NCBI GenBank assembly: GCA_964446295.1
Contig: CAYUNR010000024.1
Span: forward strand, 1-20,225
Source of the DNA: CAITNM01 sp964446295
GTDB taxonomy: Bacteria > Pseudomonadota > Alphaproteobacteria > Paracaedibacterales > CAITNM01
Direction: 5' to 3'
DNA: 20,225 nucleotides
The notes under the pieces are model-generated. The model saw only the letters and a program-made list of their open reading frames with translations, ran no database searches and had not been told where the DNA came from. Shown piece by piece: positions 14,111 to 20,225 of the stretch. Numbering within the stretch: the first letter of the stretch is position 1; each line of letters begins with the position of its first letter. The position numbers and the translations under genes are program-made.

Positions 14111-14815
14111 ATGCAAAATCTTGATTACATTAAATATTTTCCTGTTTTAATCATCGGGATATTTTTAGTTAGTGTAATCTCAACTTCCTTAATTAAGCCG
14201 GAAGAATTTAAAAAATCACGAGTGTTTGTTTTTGTGTCAATAATGGCAAGCGTTGCTGTTGTTATTTTAGGATTTAACGTTCTGATATCAACCCTTAGCA
14301 TGGAACTACAAAAAAACATTACGAAAGCTCAATTTACAAAACTCAATATTGATAAGTCATGGCTTTTTCCTAATCAGCTAATATCTGAAAAAACGCAGGC
14401 ACGGCCAGAATTCTTAGCGAGTTTGTATTGCAATAATTCTGATTTATTCAAAGCGTCAAAGAACTTGAAAACAAAGAAAACTGTGAATTCAATATTGGGT
14501 GAGCAGTATATAGCAATTGTTCTTTTTCAGTGTTGGGAAGACTATTTAACCATGCGTAAGTTTGACGAAACAGGTGATGAAGTTTGGTTAGTGAACTTTT
14601 TGCAGTGGGCACAAAGTCCCTATTTAAAAGAGGAATTCGAGAGACTGAAGTATAATTATGCGTCACTTACAATTAAGTTTGGAGAGCTTCTGTTTGAATA
14701 TAGTGCAACAATTCCAGTGCCTTCAACTGACAGTAAAGTCTACAAGGATGCCGCTATTAAGCTACTAGCAGATGACCGATTAAAAGGTATCTATAAAGAA
14801 CGCTCACATTTTTAG
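14111..14815 (+). CDS. Hypothetical two-TM membrane protein
   Basis: I do not recognise a family. The 234 residues begin with a membrane helix at about 9-27 (YFPVLIIGIFLVSVISTSL), a short basic loop (KPEEFKKSR), and a second helix at about 38-60 (VFVFVSIMASVAVVILGFN). A soluble C-terminal domain of roughly 170 residues follows, mostly helical by composition. It contains QCWEDYLTMRKFDETGDEVW and LQWAQSPYLKEEFERLKYNY, with an aromatic-rich core. The hairpin-anchor plus helical domain layout is shared by many small accessory membrane proteins of unknown role. It lies 92 nt after the transglutaminase-like gene on the same strand with its own candidate promoter, and converges on the NLS-like gene. 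Reading-frame quality is convincing; function is unknown. Confidence 0.6.
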   Translation: MQNLDYIKYFPVLIIGIFLVSVISTSLIKPEEFKKSRVFVFVSIMASVAVVILGFNVLISTLSMELQKNITKAQFTKLNIDKSWLFPNQLISEKTQARPEFLASLYCNNSDLFKASKNLKTKKTVNSILGEQYIAIVLFQCWEDYLTMRKFDETGDEVWLVNFLQWAQSPYLKEEFERLKYNYASLTIKFGELLFEYSATIPVPSTDSKVYKDAAIKLLADDRLKGIYKERSHF

Positions 14816-14828
14816 AAAGAAAAAGTGA

Positions 14829-14899
14829 GAGGTAGTATGGACAAATCCAGAGAACTACTTATGCTAAGCACTTGTCCCTAGATTTGTCTCATACCTATC
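14829..14899. repeat. Imperfect inverted repeat between convergent genes
   Basis: GGTAGTATGGACAAATC (14831-14847) and GATTTGTCTCATACC (14881-14895) pair through a perfect 8-bp core, GACAAATC with GATTTGTC, and an imperfect outer part, around a 33-nt loop. It sits between two convergent stop codons (14815 and 14925). It could fold in both transcripts and protect or end them, but has no T-run. No transposase remnant is near. Confidence 0.4.
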
Positions 14900-14924
14900 T
14901 GAATTCAGAAAATTACTACGAAAA

Positions 14925-15560
14925 CTACCTGAAAGTTCTTCTTCGCTTAGACTTTGATGCTTCTTCTTGTTGTTTGCGTTTAGGCGGTTTATTTTCGTCA
15001 TTTTGTGTTGCTGGCATAGCAATAAACATTTTCTCTAATTTATCAATTCTAGTTAGTCGTTTTGCAATATTTTTTTCTGCTTTTTCTTCTCTTTCGTACA
15101 AAGAACATAAAGCATCCTGCACATCGGGTGTTCTTGTCCAAAGTGACTCTTGTACTAATGGATTTGCCCGCCAAAATTGATTGTCTTCTTTTGATTTGCA
15201 ATCAGAAAATTCAAATTCAGGGTCTGCTCTTAATTCTTCTGTTAGTGTCTCTACCAATCTTTCAAATCTCAAACTTTCTCTTTGCTCTTTTGGAAGCATT
15301 CTGGTTAGTTTTAATTCTCTGCTTAACAGGCTTGCATTTTTTAGCTCTAGAGCTATTACTCTTGAAGAAGCAGAGGCTATTTCTTCATTAAAAACCTCAT
15401 CAATATTATCTTGAACTATAGGTGCAGCAACGTGCTGTCCGATGGACTCTATTAACTCATCAAAAGAAGGGATCTGTGTTTGAGGGGCAGCGGCAGGAAG
15501 AGCAGCACACCACCCAGTTGCCGATGTAGCTAATAACGTAGTTAAAAAAATTCTTTTCAT
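14925..15560 (-). CDS. Secreted hypothetical protein with basic bipartite NLS-like C-terminus
   Basis: The start is ATG 15560, preceded by AAAGGAG with 8 nt spacing, the best ribosome site in the window; the longer frame from 15596 would add 12 residues and hide the signal peptide. The protein has 211 residues. A signal peptide at 1-25 (MKRIFLTTLLATSATGWCAA then LPAAA) predicts export. The middle is helical and charged (SLLSRELKLTRMLPKEQRES; EREEKAEKNIAKRLTRIDKL). The end, residues 191-208, is KPPKRKQQEEASKSKRRR, a KR plus ten-residue spacer plus RRR pattern that meets the bipartite nuclear-localisation rule. No family is recognised. In an intracellular bacterium this combination suggests a possible effector that enters the host nucleus, though a nucleic-acid- or envelope-binding basic tail is an equally simple reading. 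It converges on the two-TM gene. Confidence 0.6.
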   Translation of the reverse strand: MKRIFLTTLLATSATGWCAALPAAAPQTQIPSFDELIESIGQHVAAPIVQDNIDEVFNEEIASASSRVIALELKNASLLSRELKLTRMLPKEQRESLRFERLVETLTEELRADPEFEFSDCKSKEDNQFWRANPLVQESLWTRTPDVQDALCSLYEREEKAEKNIAKRLTRIDKLEKMFIAMPATQNDENKPPKRKQQEEASKSKRRRTFR

Positions 15561-15606
15561 AAAGCTTTCTCCTTTAATATAAATATTTAAAATCAAGAAT
15601 TTAAAT

Positions 15607-15636
15607 TTTATATAGTTATATTATTAGTATTTTCAA
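15607..15636 (-). promoter_or_regulatory. Strong candidate promoter of the NLS-like secreted protein gene
   Basis: On the minus strand TTGAAA (15631-15636) and TATAAA (15607-15612) are 18 nt apart, each matching four or five of six consensus bases, giving a leader of about 40 nt to ATG 15560. Together with the near-perfect Shine-Dalgarno this predicts good expression. The remaining intergenic part, 15637-15848, is AT-rich and shows nothing else I can name. Confidence 0.5.
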
Positions 15637-15848
15637 GAGCAAAATGAAAAAATCAATTAATGTGTAAAAAAGAATACAAAATTGCAACTTTCTCTATTGA
15701 TTGATCGTTATGTAAAGAAGCAAAAATTATTTTATCTGAAATTAGAGGTTTATAGTGTCATTGTGATTTTTTTAAGTGTGAGGAAAATTACTATTTCCAC
15801 TAATTTAAGTTGATTAAGTTAGCATGGCCTAAAATCTAAAAACCGTAA

Positions 15849-16937
15849 TTACAAATCCAATAAAAACCTGCCTGGGTTTTCCAGGCACTCTTTTATTGTA
15901 ACTAGGAACGTTACCGCGTCTTTGCCATCAACCAAACGGTGGTCGTAAGAAAGCGCTAGGTACATCATGGGGCGAATGACAATTTGACCGTTTACAATAA
16001 CAGGGCGGTCTTGAATTTTGTGCATTCCTAAAATTGCAGATTGGGGTGGGTTCAAAATTGGTGTGCTTAATAATGAACCAAAGACACCACCGTTTGTAAT
16101 AGTGAAAGTTCCACCGGTCATTTCTTCAATAGTTAGTTTGCCATCGCGAGCTTTTTGGCCCATGTCTGCAATAGTTTTTTCCACATCAGCAAGGCTTAAG
16201 TGATCTGCGTTACGAATGACTGGCACCACTAATCCATTAGGGGTGGAAACGGCAACGCCGATGTCAAAATAGGTTTTTGTAATAATGTCTTGCCCATCAA
16301 TGCAGCTGTTTAGAATGGGTTGTTCTTTCAATGCTTGCACACATGATTTGACAAAAAACGACATAAACCCAAGTTTTACACCGTGGGATTTTTCGAATTT
16401 ATCTTTGTATAAAGTGCGCAATTGCATAACGGCGCTCATATCAACTTCATTGAAAGTTGTTAACATGGCGGCGGTGTTTTGGGCGTCTTTCAAGCGTTCT
16501 GCAATGCGTTGACGTAGACGGCTCATGGGCACGCGGAGTTCTTCACGGGCGCTGCTAGATGTGGCTTTTGTTTTTTTTGCAGACCTAATGAATTCTTCCA
16601 CGTTACTTTGGCCGTGTTGTGCAGCTGGCATTTCAGTAGTGGTTGGCTTTTTTTCTTCTTTTTGCGCTGGAGCTACTGGGGTGATTTTTTCAATTTTACC
16701 CGCGGTGAACTTCGCTAAAATGGCTCCAATTTTAACTGTGCTTCCTGATTTTGCTAACACTTCAGCAAGTTTACCATCAGCTGGCGCGTACACTTCTAGT
16801 GTTACTTTGTCTGTTTCAAGTTCTACTAGAGCAGTATCAGCAGCGACGCTTTCTCCTGGTTTTACAAGCCATTTACCTATAGTTGCCTCATTCACTGATT
16901 CGCCTAACGCAGGAACTGTAATGTCGATAGTGCTCAT
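15849..16937 (-). CDS. sucB: Dihydrolipoyl succinyltransferase (E2 of 2-oxoglutarate dehydrogenase), lacking a recognisable peripheral subunit-binding domain
   Basis: E2o transfers the succinyl group from E1-bound ThDP through lipoyl-lysine to CoA, forming succinyl-CoA. Residues 1-77 are a lipoyl domain with Lys44 in ELETDKVTLEV. The acyltransferase core starts near 133 (ELRVPMSRLRQRIAERLK) and has catalytic His333 and Asp337 in YDHRLVDG. Between them, where E2 proteins carry a 35-40 residue peripheral subunit-binding domain, there is only a low-complexity linker (KEEKKPTTTEMPAAQHGQ) and VEEFIRSAKKTKATSSSA; the SPAVR and GTGKDGR motifs are missing. The total of 362 residues is 43 fewer than E. 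coli SucB, and the active-site residues are offset by 42, matching loss of that domain. AGGAG (16947-16951) overlaps the sucA stop, and the start is 3 nt after sucA. A terminator-like hairpin lies in the last codons. Confidence 0.95.
   Translation of the reverse strand: MSTIDITVPALGESVNEATIGKWLVKPGESVAADTALVELETDKVTLEVYAPADGKLAEVLAKSGSTVKIGAILAKFTAGKIEKITPVAPAQKEEKKPTTTEMPAAQHGQSNVEEFIRSAKKTKATSSSAREELRVPMSRLRQRIAERLKDAQNTAAMLTTFNEVDMSAVMQLRTLYKDKFEKSHGVKLGFMSFFVKSCVQALKEQPILNSCIDGQDIITKTYFDIGVAVSTPNGLVVPVIRNADHLSLADVEKTIADMGQKARDGKLTIEEMTGGTFTITNGGVFGSLLSTPILNPPQSAILGMHKIQDRPVIVNGQIVIRPMMYLALSYDHRLVDGKDAVTFLVTIKECLENPGRFLLDL
15861..15887 (-). terminator. Terminator-like hairpin and U-run inside the 3' end of sucB
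   Basis: On the sucB strand TGCCTGG (15881-15887) and CCAGGCA (15869-15875) form a perfect 7-bp stem with five G/C pairs and a 5-nt loop AAAAC. GG, then TTTTT (15862-15866) and ATT follow. This is a textbook intrinsic terminator, yet it encodes CLENPGRFLL and ends about 10 nt before the stop codon. No better terminator is seen downstream before the next gene. Confidence 0.45.
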
Positions 16938-16940
16938 GAT

Positions 16941-19658
16941 TTATAACTCCTGTAACGTTCCAAATAGCGCGGCTTCTACAACTGCAGCTTGCTCTTTTTC
17001 ATGGATGCCAGCAATACCTGTAGCGGGTGATGCTGCTTCTTTTCGCCCAACATAATGTGGTCGACTGTGTGTGTTTTTTATTTTTTTCAATACTTCTTCT
17101 AGGCGGCGATCAAGGAAGCTCCAGGCACCCATGTTACGAGGCTCTTCTTGGCACCAGATAAGTGGTACATTGCCATATTTTTGTAATTCATCAACTAAAG
17201 AAGCTTCAGGGAAGGGATAGTACTGTTCAAGTCTTACGATGGCGATGTCGTTTGCTTTTTTTGCTTGGCGTGCTTCAATTAGATCGTAGTAAATTTTGCC
17301 ACTGCATAAGACGATGCGTGTTGGTTTTTTTGCGTTTTCATCAGCAATGACTCGTTTGAAATAAGTGCCTTCGTCCATATCAGCAAGGACTGATACAGCT
17401 AATTTATGTCGCAACAATGATTTTGGTGTCATGATGATTAATGGTTTTCGCCAATTACTGTGGAGTTGACGGCGTATGACATGAAAAAAATTTGCAGGGG
17501 TTGTGCAGTTCACAACTTGCAGATTATCTTCGGCGCATAGTTGTAAATAGCGTTCAAGCCTTGCTGAGGAATGTTCTGGCCCTTGACCTTCCATACCATG
17601 AGGAAGCAGCATAACCAGTCCCGATAAGCGCAGCCATTTTTTTTCAGCGGAACTAATGAACTGATCAATAATAACTTGGGCACCGTTTGCGAAGTCTCCA
17701 AATTGAGCTTCCCACATGACTAGTGCTTCTGGGTTTGCTGTGCTGTATCCGTAATCGAACCCGAGTACTGATGCTTCTGCCAGGGGGCTATCAAGCACTT
17801 CAAAATTTGCTTGTTTAACGCCTAAGTTGTTTAGAGGGATATATTGATTTTCATTAACTTGATCAAAAATAACCGCGTGTCGGTGAGAAAATGTTCCGCG
17901 GCAAGAGTCTTGGCCTGAAAGGCGTACAGGCTTTCCTTCAGCCAAAAGACTTGCAAAAGCTAAGGATTCCGCGGCTGCCCAATCTAGAGGATCATTATTC
18001 TGAAAGGCTTTAGCGCGTTGATCTAATTGGCGTTTGAGCTTTAGGTGGATAGAAAAACCTTCTGGAACGGAACAAAGGGCGAGTCCTAATTTTTTAAGGT
18101 TTTCTAGTGAAATACCAGTTTCAGCTTTTTTACTTTTGTCTTTAATAATGCTCCAAGCGCCCTCTAGCCAGTCTAGCTTTTTATCGTTTTGATCTATGCA
18201 GGAAGCCGCTTCAAATTCGCTATTTAAAAAGCTTTGAACTTTGCTTTCAATAGTTGTGGCATCGGTAGTGCCTAAAATATTTTGATCTAGCAATTGTTTG
18301 GCGTATAAAGCGCGTGTTGTTGGATGCTCTGCAATTGTTTGGTACATAATGGGCTGAGTGAATGATGGTTCATCCATTTCATTGTGACCGTAGCGTCGGT
18401 AGCAAATCATGTCGATTACTGCATCTACCCCAAAAGTGCGCACAAATTCTGCAGCTAAACTACTAACCCAGACGACATCTTCAGGAGAATCAGCATTTAC
18501 ATGAAAAATTGGTGCTTGAATGGCTTTTGCAATGTCTGACGAGTAGGGGCTGGAGCGCGAATGTGGCGGAGAGGTTGTAAACCCAATCTGATTGTTAATA
18601 ATAAAGTGAAGAGTTCCACCTATTTCATAGCCTTCAAGACCACACAGGCCAAGTGATTCTGCCACTAACCCTTGTCCCGCAAAGGCGGCGTCTCCGTGCA
18701 ATAAAATGCTCGCAACTGTTTTGCGTTCAGTATCATTTTTTTGATCTTGTTTTGATCGTACTTTACCCAGTACAACTGGGTTTACAGCCTCAAGGTGAGA
18801 CGGATTTGGACTTAATGATAAGTGAAGGCGTTTTCCAGAAATTGTTCGGTCTGAAGAATACCCTAGGTGATATTTAACATCACCAGAGCCCTTATAATTA
18901 TCCGGGTTTAAGCTTTGCCCTTGGAACTGGGCTAGAATATAGCGAACTGGTTGATGCATAATGTTTGCAAGCACGCTTAAGCGCCCACGGTGTGCCATGC
19001 CAAAGCAAACTTCTTCAACACCAAAAGCCTGATACACTTCTAATGCTTGTTCAACACCTGGGATAAGGCTTTCACCGCCTTCTAGTCCAAAACGCTTTGC
19101 GCCTGGAAATTTTACGTTTAAGAACTTTTCAAAAAATTCTGCTTGGGTTAATTGCGTTAGGATTTTTTTAGGGTCAATTTTTGGTTTGATCGAATTTTCA
19201 ATCCGTTCTTGAATCCAGTTTTTTTGAACAGGATCTTGAATGTGCATAAATTCAACACCAATAGTGCTGCAGTAGGTTTTGTGGAGTTTGTCTAGAATGG
19301 TTCTTAATGTTGCGCGCTCTAAGCCTAGGACTTTATCTAAGTAAATCGGTCGGTCATAATCACTGGCTGAAAATCCATAATTTTCTGGATTAAGTTCCCA
19401 GTGAGTGCCACGTTTTTCAATGCCAAGTGGGTCTAATTTTGCGGCTAAATGACCACGAACACGGTAGGTTCGAATAAGCATTAGGGCGCGTACAGAATCA
19501 ATAATGGCGCGTTCATCGGGTGAGGCATAAGATGAAATTGGGCCTAAATCACGAAAGACCCGCTGCCATTTTTCATCAATTGCTTCAGGGTTTTTGCTGT
19601 ATTGCTTGTAGAGCTCGCTTAAATACGCAGCATTATCACCTTGAAGCAGGTCTTCCAT
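16941..19658 (-). CDS. sucA: 2-oxoglutarate dehydrogenase E1 component (ThDP-dependent)
   Basis: E1o decarboxylates 2-oxoglutarate on thiamine diphosphate and passes the succinyl group to the lipoyl arm of SucB in the TCA cycle. The 905 residues compare with 933 in E. coli. The N-terminal E1o helix, involved in E2 docking, is kept (AAYLSELYKQYSKNPEAI). Active-site blocks are FGMAHRGRLSVLAN (His223), DVKYHLGYS (His264), SPNPSHLEAVNPVVLGKVRS (His288), the Mg-ThDP motif HGDAAFAGQG (Asp323) through NNQIGF, and YRRYGHNEMDEPSFTQP. The C-terminal transketolase-like half contains VMWEAQFGDFANGAQ, LPHGMEGQGPEHSSAR and a terminal CQEEPRNMGAW block. The ATG overlaps the sucD stop (TAATG), so translation is coupled. 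Together with the shortened SucB it must assemble through E1 N-terminal contacts; that is an inference. Confidence 0.98.
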   Translation of the reverse strand: MEDLLQGDNAAYLSELYKQYSKNPEAIDEKWQRVFRDLGPISSYASPDERAIIDSVRALMLIRTYRVRGHLAAKLDPLGIEKRGTHWELNPENYGFSASDYDRPIYLDKVLGLERATLRTILDKLHKTYCSTIGVEFMHIQDPVQKNWIQERIENSIKPKIDPKKILTQLTQAEFFEKFLNVKFPGAKRFGLEGGESLIPGVEQALEVYQAFGVEEVCFGMAHRGRLSVLANIMHQPVRYILAQFQGQSLNPDNYKGSGDVKYHLGYSSDRTISGKRLHLSLSPNPSHLEAVNPVVLGKVRSKQDQKNDTERKTVASILLHGDAAFAGQGLVAESLGLCGLEGYEIGGTLHFIINNQIGFTTSPPHSRSSPYSSDIAKAIQAPIFHVNADSPEDVVWVSSLAAEFVRTFGVDAVIDMICYRRYGHNEMDEPSFTQPIMYQTIAEHPTTRALYAKQLLDQNILGTTDATTIESKVQSFLNSEFEAASCIDQNDKKLDWLEGAWSIIKDKSKKAETGISLENLKKLGLALCSVPEGFSIHLKLKRQLDQRAKAFQNNDPLDWAAAESLAFASLLAEGKPVRLSGQDSCRGTFSHRHAVIFDQVNENQYIPLNNLGVKQANFEVLDSPLAEASVLGFDYGYSTANPEALVMWEAQFGDFANGAQVIIDQFISSAEKKWLRLSGLVMLLPHGMEGQGPEHSSARLERYLQLCAEDNLQVVNCTTPANFFHVIRRQLHSNWRKPLIIMTPKSLLRHKLAVSVLADMDEGTYFKRVIADENAKKPTRIVLCSGKIYYDLIEARQAKKANDIAIVRLEQYYPFPEASLVDELQKYGNVPLIWCQEEPRNMGAWSFLDRRLEEVLKKIKNTHSRPHYVGRKEAASPATGIAGIHEKEQAAVVEAALFGTLQEL

Positions 19659-20225
19659 TAGGCTGCTCCCATGGCTTTCTTCATTGCATCGCCCATATGA
19701 GCTGGGGTAGGGGCTATTTCAATTCCATGGGCTTGCAGGAAAGTAATTTTATCCTGAGCGCTGTCGCCTTTACCTGATGCAATGGCACCAGCATGGCCCA
19801 TACGACGGCCTACAGGTGCAGTAACACCTGCAATAAATGCCGCGACAGGTTTTTTGATGCCTTTTTTAGCCTGAGACGCTACATATTCTGCAGCTGCTTG
19901 TTCGTCTTGCCCGCCAATTTCACCAATCAGCAAAATTCCTTGGGTAGCGTCATCTTTATAAAACATTTCTAAAACGTCAATAAAGTTTAGGCCTTTTACG
20001 GGGTCTCCGCCAATGCCAACGCATGTGCTTTGTCCCAGTCCATTTTGTGTGGTTTGGTAAACGGCTTCATAGGTTAATGTACCTGACCTTGAAACAATAC
20101 CAACCGTTCCATTTTTGTGAATAAATCCTGGCATAATGCCGATTTTGCAAGCATCAGGAGTAATAATTCCAGGACAGTTTGGGCCAATTAAATGGCATTT
20201 TTTAGATGCTAATGTTTGTTTTACT
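19658..20225 (-). CDS. sucD: Succinate-CoA ligase alpha subunit, C-terminal part (truncated by window edge)
   Basis: SucD, with SucC, converts succinyl-CoA to succinate with substrate-level phosphorylation. The frame is open from the end of the window, so the Met at 20134 is internal. The visible part reads LIGPNCPGIITPDACKIGIM, then VGIVSRSGTLTYEAVYQT, GIGGDPVKGLNFIDVLEMF, LIGEIGG and TAPVGRRMGHAGAI. That last block holds the active-site histidine that carries the phosphate, and the sequence ends in IEIAPTPAHMGDAMKKAM. About 189 of roughly 290 residues are present. The stop overlaps the sucA start by one base. The order sucD-sucA-sucB is the alphaproteobacterial TCA operon; sucC is expected just outside the window. 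Confidence 0.97.
   Translation of the reverse strand, partial: VKQTLASKKCHLIGPNCPGIITPDACKIGIMPGFIHKNGTVGIVSRSGTLTYEAVYQTTQNGLGQSTCVGIGGDPVKGLNFIDVLEMFYKDDATQGILLIGEIGGQDEQAAAEYVASQAKKGIKKPVAAFIAGVTAPVGRRMGHAGAIASGKGDSAQDKITFLQAHGIEIAPTPAHMGDAMKKAMGAA

Noticed and set aside
14872..15180. 102-codon + strand frame
   Set aside because: It overlaps the NLS-like gene on the other strand, which has a signal peptide and a strong ribosome site; this frame has neither.
16525..17055. 176-codon + strand frame
   Set aside because: It is antisense to sucB and the end of sucA, both certain genes; its Ser/Ala-rich composition mirrors the sense codons.
19658..20134. A complete 158-residue protein starting at Met 20134
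   Set aside because: The frame stays open to the window edge and the extra residues match SucD, so it is a truncated sucD.

Overview
This AT-rich window most likely comes from an alphaproteobacterium, and probably a host-associated one of the Holosporales/Rickettsiales type. The evidence is the succinyl-CoA/2-oxoglutarate gene order sucD-sucA-sucB, the eno-ftsB pair, the alphaproteobacterial styles of Dcd and FabI, the AmpG- and Bcr-like permeases, and several small secreted or membrane proteins with no obvious housekeeping role. The order-level placement is an inference. Two runs of ten Ns (1927-1936 and 9907-9916) show that this is a draft assembly.

Layout. 1-2020 (+): the C-terminal half of a Bcr/CflA-type drug exporter, then a DegP-like periplasmic serine protease whose 3' end is damaged by the first gap. 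2118-4753 (+): a tight operon fabI-dcd-murA (fatty acid synthesis, dUTP supply, first committed peptidoglycan step). It converges, with only 7 nt between, on eno-ftsB (-; 4761-6333). 6400-9349 (-): a two-gene operon with a DUF3142 protein and a 728-aa secreted helical-repeat protein of unknown function. 9435-10632 (+): a divergent AmpG-like permease broken by the second gap. 10742-12925 (+): umuC, without umuD beside it, followed directly by an RluC-type pseudouridine synthase. 13110-15560: an accessory islet with a secreted Tgl-like transglutaminase (+), a two-TM orphan (+) and a convergent secreted protein ending in a bipartite nuclear-localisation-like cluster (-). 15849-20225 (-): the sucD-sucA-sucB part of a TCA operon, with sucD running off the window edge.

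The core genes make envelope precursors, DNA precursors and TCA-cycle enzymes. The most unusual material is the islet at 13-15.6 kb. Its two exported products (a transglutaminase with E-C and GENV motifs retained, and a protein with an NLS-like tail) are plausible host-interaction factors. Two oddities sit in sucB: it lacks a recognisable E1/E3-binding domain, and a terminator-like hairpin with a U-run lies inside its last codons.

No rRNA, tRNA, CRISPR array or insertion sequence was recognised. No gene-free stretch exceeds 300 bases; the longest, 15561-15848 (288 nt), holds a good promoter for the NLS-like gene and otherwise nothing I can name.
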